Shown here one piece after another: positions 45,512 to 55,001 of a stretch of DNA of 64,000 nucleotides (the first letter of the stretch is position 1; each line of letters opens with the position of its first letter). The position numbers were made by a program, and so were the translations under genes. The notes below the pieces were generated by a model. The model did not search any database, was not told the DNA's origin, and was given only the letters and a program-made list of their open reading frames with translations. The stretch covers positions 372,001 through 436,000 of the forward strand of contig NZ_CP098732.1 in assembly GCF_023824315.1 (NCBI RefSeq), in the 5' to 3' direction. The DNA is from Acinetobacter tibetensis. Lineage in GTDB: Bacteria; Pseudomonadota; Gammaproteobacteria; Pseudomonadales; Moraxellaceae.

Positions 45512-45538
45512 AAGCGAGCCGAAGCTCGCATTTTTAAA
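45512..45538 (-). terminator. terminator of the miaB-ybeZ-ybeY unit
   Basis: GCGAGC (45514-45519) pairs with GCTCGC (45524-45529) around CGAA; on the minus strand TTTTTAA follows. It starts just after the ybeY stop. Confidence 0.8.
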
Positions 45539-45540
45539 AT

Positions 45541-46023
45541 TTAGTCTTGTTCTAAATATGGATTGTCAAAACCCAGTTTGGCTAAAATTTCAATTTCCAG
45601 TGCTTCCATTTCCTCAGCATCTGCTTCAGAGGTTTCATGGTCGTAGCCCATTAAGTGCAAAGTGCCATGTACCAGCATGTGCGTGAAATGCGTCAAAGGT
45701 GCTTTGTTTTGCTCTTGCGCTTCTAAAAGCACAACAGGAATGCAAATCACTAAATCACCAAGCGGAAATGAATCAAGAACTTGTGCCATTTCATCTGGCA
45801 GGTCACTTGGAAAAGACAACACATTGGTGGGTTTGTCTTTGCCGCGGTATTCCAAATTCAATTTATGACTTTCCGCATTGTCGACACAGGCAATACCTAT
45901 TTCACAGTCACTTTGTGTATCGATATGGCGTAAGCTGGTTTCCACGATTTTTTTGAGATAAGCGCGTTTCAGTACCAACGCTGGGGACTGAAACGACTGT
46001 TGTAGAGAAAGACTAAGTTTCAA
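45541..46023 (-). CDS. ybeY: endoribonuclease YbeY (rRNA maturation)
   Basis: 160 residues. [11 protein letters not shown] gives the H3xH5xH zinc site. [20 protein letters not shown] is the conserved substrate groove. YbeY takes part in 16S 3' end maturation and 70S ribosome quality control together with RNase R. It lies 18 bp downstream of ybeZ, the usual order. Confidence 0.93.
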   Translation of the reverse strand: MKLSLSLQQSFQSPALVLKRAYLKKIVETSLRHIDTQSDCEIGIACVDNAESHKLNLEYRGKDKPTNVLSFPSDLPDEMAQVLDSFPLGDLVICIPVVLLEAQEQNKAPLTHFTHMLVHGTLHLMGYDHETSEADAEEMEALEIEILAKLGFDNPYLEQD

Positions 46024-46041
46024 AATGAATCCTTAAAGCGG

Positions 46042-47118
46042 TTAATCTTGTGCATCCGCAGCAGCATCATTTTCAGCAATTAAGGCTTCTTGACGCGCTT
46101 TACGTTCTGCACGTGCTTCGGCACTCAGGCGTTGTTGTTCACTGTCCCAACCTTCGTAAGCTTCTACGATTTTTTGAACCAGTTGATGACGGACCACATC
46201 ACGTGAATGGAAGCGGGTGATGTGAATTTCTTTCACATTTTCAATGACACGTAGTGCATGTGCGAGACCTGACTGCTGACCACGTGGTAAATCGACTTGC
46301 GTGACATCACCAGTAATCACCGCACGTGAACCAAAGCCTAAACGAGTCAGGAACATTTTCATTTGTTCAGGTGTGGTATTTTGTGCTTCGTCCAGAATTA
46401 CGAAAGAATGATTTAAGGTACGACCACGCATGTAGGCCAGTGGAGCAACTTCAATTACTTGACGTTCAATCAGTTTCGCCACTTTTTCAAAACCGAGCAT
46501 TTCATACAAGGCATCATATAAAGGGCGGAGGTAGGGATCGATTTTCTGGCTTAAGTCACCCGGTAGGAAACCGAGTTTTTCACCTGCTTCCACCGCAGGG
46601 CGCACCAATAAAATACGTTGGATTTCGTTGCGCTCTAACATGTCGACTGCGGCTGCAACGGCAAGATAAGTCTTACCTGTCCCCGCAGGGCCAATACCAA
46701 ATGAAATATCGCTTTGCAGAATCCGCTGAACATAGCGTCGTTGGTTTGCACCGCGTGGATTAATCCGACCTTTACGGGTTTGTAGATAAACATCCTCCAA
46801 ACCTGTGTGGTCATTATCAGAAAAGTCTTCTTGAATTTCACGGTCAGTTTGGCTGCCTTGAATCATCATGTGGATGACGTCGGCAGTAATTTGTTGAGAG
46901 GTTTCAGCTTCTTCATGCAGACGTTGCAAGAGTGTCTCGGCTCTTTCGACTGCATCAATCTCCCCATCGATGTAGAAATAATCACCTCGATGGGAAATTT
47001 GGACATCTAGACGTTGTTCAATTTGTTTCAAGTGACCGTTATAAGCACCGAGCATGCTCTTTAAACGCTCCATTGAAATACCAGGAAAAGTTACTGTACG
47101 TCGAATCGCTGCAGTCAA
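46042..47118 (-). CDS. ybeZ: PhoH-family ATPase
   Basis: 358 residues. An N-terminal region of about 110 residues (with a KH-like part, LKQIEQRLDVQISHRGDYFY) is followed by the ATPase core: GPAGTGKTYLAVAAAVDML is Walker A and SFVILDEAQNTTPEQMKMFL Walker B. YbeZ works with YbeY and is thought to remodel RNA during ribosome maturation. The C-terminus is Ala/Glu-rich and flexible. Confidence 0.93.
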   Translation of the reverse strand: MTAAIRRTVTFPGISMERLKSMLGAYNGHLKQIEQRLDVQISHRGDYFYIDGEIDAVERAETLLQRLHEEAETSQQITADVIHMMIQGSQTDREIQEDFSDNDHTGLEDVYLQTRKGRINPRGANQRRYVQRILQSDISFGIGPAGTGKTYLAVAAAVDMLERNEIQRILLVRPAVEAGEKLGFLPGDLSQKIDPYLRPLYDALYEMLGFEKVAKLIERQVIEVAPLAYMRGRTLNHSFVILDEAQNTTPEQMKMFLTRLGFGSRAVITGDVTQVDLPRGQQSGLAHALRVIENVKEIHITRFHSRDVVRHQLVQKIVEAYEGWDSEQQRLSAEARAERKARQEALIAENDAAADAQD

Positions 47119-47157
47119 GAGAGTTCCTTTATGGTAGCTTGAATCTATACCCTTACA

Positions 47158-48615
47158 TTACGCCACGTCAGGCTCAAGATTCAAGAGTTCACCATAAACA
47201 AAATTCAAAGTTTTAATCTCGGTAATTTCGATCTCAGCGAAACGTCCAACCCATGCTGCATCGCCGATAAAGCTCACGTAACGGGTGTTGTCTGCTGTAC
47301 CAATCAGTAAGTTAGGATCTTTATCCGAAACTTTCTCAATTAATACCCGTTGTATGCTGCCGAGCATGTCATCCGTTTTTTTAATACTGGATTGTTTAAT
47401 CCACTTTTGAACTTTGGCTAAACGTTCTTTTTTCACCTCTTCAGGTGTAGTGTCTTCAAGGTCAGATGCAGGTGTACCCGGACGTTTTGAATAAACAAAA
47501 CTGTAGGAGTGGTCGAAGTCCATATCTTTGATGAATTGATAGGTTTCTTCAAAGTGAGCATCAGTTTCACCCGGGAAGCCAATGATGAAGTCACTTGATA
47601 AATGCATGTCAGGACGAACTTTGCGTAATTTGGCAATTTTGTCGATATACACATCAATCGTGTGGTTACGCTTCATGGCTTGCAGAACCTCGTTTGAGCC
47701 ACTTTGTACAGGCAAATGCAGATGCGACACCATTTGCGGAAGGTCGCGGTAACATTCAATTAAATCATCATTAAATTCAAGTGGGTGCGAGGTGGTATAA
47801 CGCAAACGCCCAATCCCTGGAATTTCTGCAACCAAACGCAATAAATCTGCAAAAGTACAGATATTGCCTTCGAAAGTTTCACCACGGTAGCCATTGACGT
47901 TTTGACCCAATAGCGAAATTTCACGTACGCCTTTTTCGGCTAAGGTGGCAATTTCAGCTAAAACGTCATCGAGTGGACGAGAAACTTCTTCACCGCGGGT
48001 GTAGGGCACCACACAGAATGAACAATATTTTGAACAACCTTCCATAATTGAAACAAAAGCCTTGTACCCTTCAACACGGGGTTCAGGTAAAAAGTCGAAT
48101 TTTTCAATGTCAGGGAAAGAAATATCCACCAGTTTGATTTTTTCTTTCTTGGGTTTTTCAATTTGATCAAAGTGCTGATCAAGCATTTGTGGCAAACGGT
48201 GCAAAGTTTGTGGACCAAAAATCATGTCGACATAATTGGCACGTTTTTGAATATTGTCACCTTCTTGCGAGGCTACACAACCACCCACCCCAATAATCAG
48301 ATCAGGATTTTTGTCTTTCAGCTTGCGCCAGCGACCGAGCTCAGAGAACACTTTTTCTTGGGCTTTTTCACGAATCGAGCAGGTATTCATCAGTAGAATA
48401 TCGGCTTCTTTCGGGTCTTGAGTCAGCACATAGCCGTGCGAGTCGCCAAGTAAGTCTGCCATACGATGACTGTCATACTCATTCATCTGACACCCTTGCG
48501 TTTCGATATACAGTTTTTTAACTGATCCATCGATGGCTGGGGTGTGCTGTGGCTGGGTAACAGTGTTTTCTGAGGCAGCTTGGGCACCATTTGGAATGAA
48601 GGTTTGAACCGTCAT
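47158..48615 (-). CDS. miaB: tRNA-2-methylthio-N6-isopentenyladenosine synthase
   Basis: 485 residues. The N-terminal methylthiotransferase domain has [22 protein letters not shown] and [11 protein letters not shown], whose cysteines bind the auxiliary [4Fe-4S] cluster. [19 protein letters not shown] contains CxxxCxxC for the radical-SAM cluster, and a TRAM domain closes the C-terminus ([20 protein letters not shown]). It modifies A37 of tRNAs reading U-starting codons. The first 25 residues are a non-conserved extension. The order miaB-ybeZ-ybeY matches E. coli. Confidence 0.95.
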   Translation of the reverse strand: MTVQTFIPNGAQAASENTVTQPQHTPAIDGSVKKLYIETQGCQMNEYDSHRMADLLGDSHGYVLTQDPKEADILLMNTCSIREKAQEKVFSELGRWRKLKDKNPDLIIGVGGCVASQEGDNIQKRANYVDMIFGPQTLHRLPQMLDQHFDQIEKPKKEKIKLVDISFPDIEKFDFLPEPRVEGYKAFVSIMEGCSKYCSFCVVPYTRGEEVSRPLDDVLAEIATLAEKGVREISLLGQNVNGYRGETFEGNICTFADLLRLVAEIPGIGRLRYTTSHPLEFNDDLIECYRDLPQMVSHLHLPVQSGSNEVLQAMKRNHTIDVYIDKIAKLRKVRPDMHLSSDFIIGFPGETDAHFEETYQFIKDMDFDHSYSFVYSKRPGTPASDLEDTTPEEVKKERLAKVQKWIKQSSIKKTDDMLGSIQRVLIEKVSDKDPNLLIGTADNTRYVSFIGDAAWVGRFAEIEITEIKTLNFVYGELLNLEPDVA

Positions 48616-48969
48616 GTAGGCTCCTAACAGGATAAAACGGAGAAACGTGTAACAACTGTATCTGCGTTGTGGGTTGGGAATAAAAAACTAGCCAACATTT
48701 ACACGCATAGAAACAAAGGTTAAACACGATAGCAGTATAAGAAAGGCGCGTATTTTAGCAGGATTTATAGAAAAACGGACAGCTTTAAATATTGAAGCAA
48801 AAATATTGATTTATGAAGCAAAAATGCTTGAAAATTAATATTGCCTTATCAGAAGGTTACATAACACAACAACAGCGCTGCTAGAGAATATTCTAAACTA
48901 GCCGCATGAACGAAGTGTTTACATTGAGATTGAGTCGAATAGGTTGAAATAAAGGATGAAGGCGCACAT
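48616..48969. other. 354-bp divergent region between miaB and the transglycosylase gene
   Basis: No gene is supported here. It holds a 12-bp direct repeat TGAAGCAAAAAT (48793-48804 and 48814-48825) and a perfect palindrome AGAATATTCT (48885-48894) flanked by CTAG-like ends. No strong sigma70 promoter match is visible on either strand, so the promoters of both genes are unassigned. Confidence 0.5.
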
Positions 48970-50928
48970 ATGTTAAATCGGTGGTTAGATAAAAAAAATT
49001 ATTATCACGTACTTGCATGGAGTGTGGCTTCAATAGGCATATTAGGGCATGCCTATGCAGCAGATGAACAATTTAATGATGCTTTGCAGGCAGCCAATTC
49101 TGGCAACACTGAGTTATTACAACAATACCAAATGTCCATGCAAAATGATGCTTTGGGCTACTACCCAGAATATTGGGCTTTAAACGCCAATTTGGGCTTT
49201 CAGCCAGCCAACAATATTATTAATTTTGCGCGTCGTTATCCTCAATCGGCGATGGCGGAAAAATTAGCCGCAGATTATGTCGAAGAAAAAGTGAAGCAAG
49301 CCGATTTTAGTACTGCACAGCCTGTTTTACCTTATGTGACCAATCCCGATCAGGCAGAAAGTTGTGCGGTTGCCCAAGTGCGTGCAAAAACTGGGGATGC
49401 ATTGGTTTTTGCAGAATATAAAGATGTCTGGCTGACGACCAATTCGCAACCAGAGTCTTGTACAGGTTTAGCACGACAAATGCTGTCGAGTCCTTTAATG
49501 ACTCAGCAAGATAGGCAACAACGTCTATGGGGATTGTTGCGTGCAGGTCAATCGGGGCAGGCTGTAGCAACAGCACAGTCGTTGGGATTAAATTTAAGCC
49601 TAGCTCAGTTGAATCAGATTCAGGCCGATCCATTAAATTATGTCTGGTCTGCACCTAAAGCGAGTGCAGAAGAGCAAGCTTATTTAATCTTTGCGATGGG
49701 GCGTATGGCAGATAGTGATCTAGATGCCGCGTTGTCCTCTGTTCAACGTGCTGCGCAGGGAACACCGGAAACGGTACAAAAAGCCTTGTATCGTGCGGTC
49801 GGTTATATTGGTGGTACGACCGTAATGAAAAATAACTTCAAGCGTGAAGTATTAAATAATTTGGATGCCAGTTATGGCTTACCATTTAGCCCAGAAGAAG
49901 CTGAAATCTATGCGCGCCAAGCCATTCGTTTTAGTGCTTGGGAAAGTTTAATTCGTGCTATTGATGCCATGAGTGTCAATCAAAAACAAGAAGATCGTTG
50001 GCAATATTGGTTGGCCCGTGCGTATGAGCAACGCAATGATGCCAGTGCAAAACGTAGTGCGCAGGAGATTTTCCGTAAATTGGCTCAAGGCGACCAGTAT
50101 CATAATTTACTGGCTAAAGACCATGTGGGGCAGCGATACAGCACGATTCCGAATAATGTACAGCCAACCAACAGTGACTTGCAGCGTTTGAGTCAAGATA
50201 TTCATTTTAATCGGGCTTTTGCTTTACGTAATGTCAATGCACCTGATAGCTATGTAAACCGTGAATGGAACTGGGCGGTGCGCCAAGCCTATTTAAAAAA
50301 TGATGATGGTCTATTGTTGGCAGCAGCAAAACGCGCAACCGATATGGGCTGGTATGATCGTGCCATTTATGCAGCAGACCGTACCGAGAGTAAGCATAAC
50401 TATGCGTATCGTTATGCGATGCCCCATCAAAGCTATGTGGTCAGCCATAGTCAAAATGCAGGAATTGACCCTGCATGGGCATATGGTTTAATGCGTCAGG
50501 AAAGTCGTTTTGTTTCTAGTGCTCGTTCACATGTTGGTGCAGGTGGTCTAATGCAGATCATGCCAGATACCGCACGATTAGTTGCCAAGCAAATGGGTGA
50601 AACTTATAATCCTGCCGCGTTATCAGATATGAATACCAATATTCGTTATGGAACATTTTATCTGTCAATGATTAATAGCCAATTAAGCAGTAATCCTGTG
50701 TTGGCGACTGCGGGCTATAATGCTGGGCCAAATCGGGCACGTCGTTGGCAACCTGATGATCGCCCCCTTGCCGCAGATCAATATACGGAAACCATCCCGT
50801 TGAATGAAACCCGAGACTATGTCAAACAAGTCATGACCAATGCCACGCATTATGGGGTCTTGTTGAGACAAGGGGCTCAGTCTATTGGGAATCGTATGCA
50901 GATTATTCCTTATCGTGGTACGCCATAA
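48970..50928 (+). CDS. slt: soluble lytic murein transglycosylase
   Basis: 652 residues. A signal peptide ends near residue 30 (GHAYA). About 420 residues of helical superstructure (U and L domains) precede the lysozyme-like C-domain: GLMRQESRFVSSARSHVGAG holds the catalytic Glu, followed by LMQIMPDTARLVAKQMGETY and ATAGYNAGPNRARRWQPDD. It cleaves the MurNAc-GlcNAc bond to the 1,6-anhydro product in the periplasm. Length and domain order match Slt70. Confidence 0.92.
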   Translation: MLNRWLDKKNYYHVLAWSVASIGILGHAYAADEQFNDALQAANSGNTELLQQYQMSMQNDALGYYPEYWALNANLGFQPANNIINFARRYPQSAMAEKLAADYVEEKVKQADFSTAQPVLPYVTNPDQAESCAVAQVRAKTGDALVFAEYKDVWLTTNSQPESCTGLARQMLSSPLMTQQDRQQRLWGLLRAGQSGQAVATAQSLGLNLSLAQLNQIQADPLNYVWSAPKASAEEQAYLIFAMGRMADSDLDAALSSVQRAAQGTPETVQKALYRAVGYIGGTTVMKNNFKREVLNNLDASYGLPFSPEEAEIYARQAIRFSAWESLIRAIDAMSVNQKQEDRWQYWLARAYEQRNDASAKRSAQEIFRKLAQGDQYHNLLAKDHVGQRYSTIPNNVQPTNSDLQRLSQDIHFNRAFALRNVNAPDSYVNREWNWAVRQAYLKNDDGLLLAAAKRATDMGWYDRAIYAADRTESKHNYAYRYAMPHQSYVVSHSQNAGIDPAWAYGLMRQESRFVSSARSHVGAGGLMQIMPDTARLVAKQMGETYNPAALSDMNTNIRYGTFYLSMINSQLSSNPVLATAGYNAGPNRARRWQPDDRPLAADQYTETIPLNETRDYVKQVMTNATHYGVLLRQGAQSIGNRMQIIPYRGTP

Positions 50929-50965
50929 ATTTATTGTGTAAGCAGCATGAGAAGGTCGAGCATTC

Positions 50966-51631
50966 ATGTGGTTTGATGTAGTTGAAAACACTCAGATTAA
51001 AGTGACCTGCCTAGTGATAGGTGGCTTGGGTCTGGCTGTTTGTACACAACTCACCCACGCCGCTTCTTCTGTTGCGCTCCATGGTTATGTCATGGAAATC
51101 CAAATGACACCCGCAACGTGTATGATGGATAGTCAACGCAGTAAACGACGCAAATGTTTGGAAGGGTATTCGCTGAATATTGTTGGATTATTGCCAGAAA
51201 CAACGCGGCGAGACTGCGAGATTAACTCTTCTGCAACATTGTCTCCTTTGCAAGCCAAAGTTGTGGCTAGAGTCATGCCAGACGAAAATGCACGTGTTCA
51301 GCTTTGGCAATCGATTGGTGGCTGTGTGCCGATGGGGGCGAGTCAGTATTTTCGCACCATTATTAATTATGCAGAACGTTTGAAGATTCCAGCAGAGTTG
51401 TCTAGCCCAGAAACGCGAACTTTGCCACAAAGTCAAATCAAATTACAGTTTTTGCGTTTGAACCCGACCTTGCCAAGTACAGGAATTCAGTTGGGGTGCC
51501 AGAGTTATCGCGGTGAAAATTTTTTGACCAAAGTGAATGTTTGTTATAAAACCAATGGGCAATATAAACAATGCTCTAGCGCAGTTGTTGGGAATTGCCC
51601 AAGTCAGATCACGATTAAAGGGTCATACTAA
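50966..51631 (+). CDS. exported RNase T2-fold protein lacking the catalytic residues
   Basis: 221 residues with a signal peptide (cleavage near A32). The whole chain aligns with E. coli RNase I: GYVMEIQMTPATC corresponds to the first strand and Cys, NIVGLLPE (71-78) to VHGLWPG, VQLWQSIGGCVP (111-122) to YEYAKHGAC, SQYFRTI to the following YF helix, IQLGCQS to the LTCQ strand, and VGNCPSQITI to the C-terminal GNC. The residues that act in catalysis are replaced: His by Val73, the Glu by Leu113, the Lys by Ser116, the second His by Ile117. Cysteines are kept, so the fold and export are probably intact while RNase activity is lost. A role as an RNA binder, inhibitor-trap or structural protein is inference. 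Confidence 0.8.
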   Translation: MWFDVVENTQIKVTCLVIGGLGLAVCTQLTHAASSVALHGYVMEIQMTPATCMMDSQRSKRRKCLEGYSLNIVGLLPETTRRDCEINSSATLSPLQAKVVARVMPDENARVQLWQSIGGCVPMGASQYFRTIINYAERLKIPAELSSPETRTLPQSQIKLQFLRLNPTLPSTGIQLGCQSYRGENFLTKVNVCYKTNGQYKQCSSAVVGNCPSQITIKGSY

Positions 51632-51802
51632 GTTTTTTGTGACGGTTGATTTATATTTCCTATCAGACTTTTGTTGAAATTCATGCTCTTTTTTATGCAT
51701 ATCCTTAAGTATTGGAGTACAATCTTTGCCGTTTATGATAATTCGATGAAAACGGACAGACCCGTTTAATCATATTAACGATCCTCAATTGGAGATACTT
51801 AC

Positions 51803-52789
51803 ATGAAGCAACCTGTTCGCGTTGCCGTTACTGGTGCAGCTGGTCAAATCGGTTACAGCTTATTATTCCGTATTGCTAGCGGTGAAATGCTTGGTAAAGA
51901 CCAACCTGTTATTTTGCAATTGTTAGAAGTTCCATTTGAGAAAGCTCAAGCTGCGCTTAAAGGCGTAATGATGGAATTAGATGACTGTGCTTTCCCATTA
52001 TTGGCTGGCATGATCGGTACTGATGATCCTAAAGTTGCATTTAAAGATGCAGACTACGCGTTATTGGTTGGTTCACGTCCACGTGGTCCTGGTATGGAAC
52101 GTGCTGACTTGTTAAAAGTGAACGGCGAAATCTTTATTGGTCAAGGTCAAGCACTGAATGAAGTTGCTAGCCGTGACGTTAAAGTGCTTGTTGTAGGTAA
52201 CCCTGCGAACACGAATGCTTACATCGCAATGAAATCTGCTCCAGATCTTCCAGCGAAAAACTTCACTGCAATGTTACGTCTTGACCACAACCGTGCGTTA
52301 ACTCAACTTGCGCAAAAAGCAGGTGTTGCAGTTTCTGACATCGAAGACATGACTGTTTGGGGTAACCACTCTCCAACAATGTATGCTGACTACCGCTTTG
52401 CAACTGTAAACGGCGAAAGCTTAAAAGACAAAATCAACGATGCAGTATGGAATAAAGATGTATTCCTTCCTACCGTTGGTAAACGTGGTGCTGCGATCAT
52501 CGAAGCACGTGGTTTGTCTTCTGCTGCGTCTGCTGCGAATGCTGCAATCGACCACATGCGCGATTGGGCTCTTGGCACAAACGGCAAATGGGTAACAATG
52601 GGTATTCCTTCTGACGGTTCTTATGGTATTCCTGAAGGCGTAATGTTCGGTTTCCCTGTAACAACTGAAAATGGCGAATACAAAATCGTTCAAGGTCTTG
52701 AAATCGACGAATTCAGCCGTGAGCGTATTAACTTCACGCTTAATGAGCTAGAAGAAGAACGTGCAGCAATTGCTGACATGGTGAACTAA
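51803..52789 (+). CDS. mdh: malate dehydrogenase
   Basis: 328 residues. [20 protein letters not shown] is the NAD-binding loop, [20 protein letters not shown] the conserved core and [14 protein letters not shown] contains the catalytic His. The length and motifs fit the MDH type common in Acinetobacter and plants' cytosol, different from the 312-residue E. coli type. It oxidises malate to oxaloacetate in the TCA cycle. Codon use is that of a highly expressed gene. A short hairpin AAACGG/CCGTTT lies in the leader at 51750-51767. Confidence 0.96.
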   Translation: MKQPVRVAVTGAAGQIGYSLLFRIASGEMLGKDQPVILQLLEVPFEKAQAALKGVMMELDDCAFPLLAGMIGTDDPKVAFKDADYALLVGSRPRGPGMERADLLKVNGEIFIGQGQALNEVASRDVKVLVVGNPANTNAYIAMKSAPDLPAKNFTAMLRLDHNRALTQLAQKAGVAVSDIEDMTVWGNHSPTMYADYRFATVNGESLKDKINDAVWNKDVFLPTVGKRGAAIIEARGLSSAASAANAAIDHMRDWALGTNGKWVTMGIPSDGSYGIPEGVMFGFPVTTENGEYKIVQGLEIDEFSRERINFTLNELEEERAAIADMVN

Positions 52790-52811
52790 TTTAATCTTTA
52801 CCGATTAAGTT

Positions 52812-52845
52812 AAAAAAAGCATCCTCTTAGAGGGTGCTTTTTTTA
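52812..52845 (+). terminator. terminator of mdh
   Basis: AAAGCATCCTCT pairs with AGAGGGTGCTTT (one G-U pair) around TA, with an A-run before and seven Ts after. Confidence 0.85.
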
Positions 52846-52952
52846 TTCCAGAACAGAATCAACAAAAAATAACATGCTGAAAAAATATACAGAATGATTT
52901 TATCGTACTATTCGGTTACCTTAAAAAGAGAACAACGAGATAGGGGTGTAAT

Positions 52953-53210
52953 ATGTTTGATGTACAGCCAACCCTAATACTGCTTTTCGACCAGTTGGGT
53001 TTAAATTCCAGTGAAAGTGCAATCGAGCAATTTATACGTCACCATCAACTGGCGGCAGATATTGAACTGCATCAAGCAAGCTTTTGGACAGATGCGCAGC
53101 GTGAATTTTTACATAGCCACTGGGACAAAGATGATGAATGGGCAATCGTGATTGATATTTTAAATGAGCAATTGCATGAAGATGCTGGAGGCATGAATTT
53201 CTCAGGGTAA
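52953..53210 (+). CDS. DUF2789 protein, first of two paralogues
   Basis: 85 residues. LILLFDQLGLNSSESAIEQF, then HQASFWTDAQREFLHSHWDK and WAIVIDILNEQLH, match DUF2789, a small helical family of unknown function found mainly in Pseudomonadales. GAGATAGGGG lies before the ATG. A long terminator separates it from the second copy. Confidence 0.8.
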   Translation: MFDVQPTLILLFDQLGLNSSESAIEQFIRHHQLAADIELHQASFWTDAQREFLHSHWDKDDEWAIVIDILNEQLHEDAGGMNFSG

Positions 53211-53225
53211 TAACAAATAAAATGT

Positions 53226-53289
53226 AGGCTGTCGCACTTTCCTGTAGTTCACAAAAAGCTACAACAAAGTTGCGATAGCCTCTTTTTTT
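53226..53289 (+). terminator. long branched terminator between the DUF2789 genes
   Basis: The outer stem pairs 53226-53236 with 53271-53281 (one G-U pair), continuing inward as CTTT/AAAG after a bulged T; an inner TGTAG/CTACA stem (53243-53247, 53259-53263) caps it. TTTTTTT follows. The stem is much longer than needed for simple termination. Confidence 0.75.
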
Positions 53290-53356
53290 GCCTACATATT
53301 TCTTATAACTTAAGTAAATAATAAATCACAGATGAACTGATAAGGGGCGGGGAACA

Positions 53357-53608
53357 ATGAAAAATAATCCATCCTTAGAGCTACTGTTTTCACAATTAGG
53401 TCTGGCAAATAGTCTGGCCGCTATAGAGCTGTATGTGCGTACACATCAGTTGCCTGCACATTTATCTTTGCATGAAGCGCCGTTTTGGAATCGTTCACAA
53501 CGTGATTTTCTCATTAGTCATTTGGTACAAGATGATGATTGGGCAATCTGGATTGATGAGTTAAATCAACAACTGCATATGGATGCTTATAAACTACAAA
53601 CGGCTTAA
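53357..53608 (+). CDS. DUF2789 protein, second paralogue
   Basis: 83 residues. LELLFSQLGLANSLAAIELY, then HEAPFWNRSQRDFLISHLVQ and WAIWIDELNQQLHMDA, mirror the copy at 52953 position by position, with about half of the residues identical by eye. The GGGGCGGGGAAC ribosome binding site is unusually G-rich. The two were produced by tandem duplication; each has its own terminator, so they can be expressed separately. Confidence 0.8.
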   Translation: MKNNPSLELLFSQLGLANSLAAIELYVRTHQLPAHLSLHEAPFWNRSQRDFLISHLVQDDDWAIWIDELNQQLHMDAYKLQTA

Positions 53609-53648
53609 CATCCTGAGCCGTTGCTGTGTTGACCCAATTTATATACTA

Positions 53649-53678
53649 AAAAAAAGCGTCCAGAAAGACGCTTTTTTT
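53649..53678. terminator. bidirectional terminator
   Basis: AAAAGCGTC pairs with GACGCTTTT around CAGAAA, with A- and T-runs on the two sides, between the convergent DUF2789 gene and the gene ending at 53697. Confidence 0.85.
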
Positions 53679-53696
53679 AATACAAATTTTCGATGT

Positions 53697-54224
53697 TTAG
53701 TGTGGTTTTGGTTGTGTGAGTTGAACGAACCATAGCATTTCACGATAAGGTGCAAAAGCAGAGTGTTGCTGTAATAAGAAAGCATCAAATTCAGAGGTTT
53801 GACTATATTTCTTTAGCCAATGGCGACTTAGGGCAGTGTCATTTTTACATGCGCTGGCGTAGGCAAGGAAGAAATAGACATCACCATGCTCATGTACAGT
53901 TAAGGGTTTTAGAATCTGCTGGGTAATTAAAGCAAAACGCTGTTCTTTGGTAATTTCAAAGTACAGCATGTAGGCCTTGGCCAAAAGTAAGGACAAGTCT
54001 AAATAAGTACGTAGCGGTATTTCTTCAAATTCGATGCGACCTTGCTCAAGCAGCACAATGGCTTCTTGTAAAAAGTGGAGCTGCTCCTGACGAACACGAC
54101 TCAACGTCACCAATGCCAAACGTAAGTCTGCACGTTCAAGCGCTAAATCGGGTGTATTACCTTCCAAATACATTTGGTCAGTTTCGCCAATTCTCGCAAT
54201 AATTTGCTTTGCATCTTTGAGCAT
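53697..54224 (-). CDS. helical protein of unknown function
   Basis: 175 residues, no signal peptide. It consists of helices with TPR-like spacing (ADLRLALVTLSRVRQEQLHF, TYLDLSLLLAKAYMLYFEIT, YFFLAYASACKNDTALSRHW). It could be a small scaffold of two to three TPR-like repeats. I do not recognise a family. The neighbour upstream on the same strand is a 2OG oxygenase gene with a gap of 59 bp, so they may form an operon. Confidence 0.65.
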   Translation of the reverse strand: MLKDAKQIIARIGETDQMYLEGNTPDLALERADLRLALVTLSRVRQEQLHFLQEAIVLLEQGRIEFEEIPLRTYLDLSLLLAKAYMLYFEITKEQRFALITQQILKPLTVHEHGDVYFFLAYASACKNDTALSRHWLKKYSQTSEFDAFLLQQHSAFAPYREMLWFVQLTQPKPH

Positions 54225-54283
54225 TCGTGCAGTCCTCTCTAGTTAAGCCTACTATATAAGGTCATTCGGGAAGATTTAAAGGT

Positions 54284-54901
54284 TTACCAGATGGTATTGC
54301 CACTTCTTAACCATGCAGTAATCGAAAGCCGCTGTTGTTTGGCTTTAATCACTTCATGTAGTAAATCACTGCGAAATAAGGCAATCCGATTGGGTTGTGG
54401 TTGAATAATATGCCACTCGCCATTTTTATCCTGAAGCCGAAGCTGGCCGCCCCAATCATCTTGCCATTGCTCATGCAAATAATAAACCGTTGAAATAACG
54501 CGATCATTTTTCTGTTGCGGATTGTCTCGATGTAACGCATAAAATTCACCTGCATGGTAACAAGCAAAATGCGCTTCAACTTCACGAATTCCTAAATAAA
54601 ACGCCTGATTCAGTTGTTCGGACAAGAGCGATAAGGTTTCGACATGTTGTTGTGCGACTTGTAATTCTGGATGAATCCATAAAATATGATCACTACGAAT
54701 TTGACTAACCACACCATTTTGAATTGCTGCTTCACGAAATTGATTTAAATGTGAGGTACATTCATTGACTAAATTAGTTACATATTCATTAGGATAGGCG
54801 TGATCAATCAGTGCAAAACCATGTTGGTCAAGATCATTAAGAACTTGATCGATATTCCATGATGCAGGAAGCTTGGAAACAAGCATAGAAGCACAACTCA
54901 A
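54284..54901 (-). CDS. 2-oxoglutarate/Fe(II)-dependent oxygenase
   Basis: 205 residues. ACYHAGEFYALHRDNPQQ gives the HxD iron ligands, DLLHEV the distal His and QQRLSITAWLRS the Arg that binds 2-oxoglutarate. VYYLHEQWQDDWGGQLRLQD is the usual strand pair of prolyl-hydroxylase-like members. The order is that of the 2OG-FeII_Oxy_3 group. The substrate, protein or small molecule, is unknown. Confidence 0.85.
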   Translation of the reverse strand: MSCASMLVSKLPASWNIDQVLNDLDQHGFALIDHAYPNEYVTNLVNECTSHLNQFREAAIQNGVVSQIRSDHILWIHPELQVAQQHVETLSLLSEQLNQAFYLGIREVEAHFACYHAGEFYALHRDNPQQKNDRVISTVYYLHEQWQDDWGGQLRLQDKNGEWHIIQPQPNRIALFRSDLLHEVIKAKQQRLSITAWLRSGNTIW

Positions 54902-55001
54902 AACAAGAAAACAGAACTGCTTTATTCTAGAACAACATATCCGTCGGAATGAAACTATTTTTCATGCTAAAATAACCATTGATTTTAGGAATTAAATAGA
55001 A

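Noticed and set aside
48793..48825. 12-bp direct repeat as transposon target duplication
   Set aside because: Only 9 bp separate the copies and there is no element between them; probably a chance AT-rich repeat.
51750..51767. Hairpin in the mdh leader as riboswitch
   Set aside because: Six base pairs with no T-run or larger structure around it; not enough to claim regulation.
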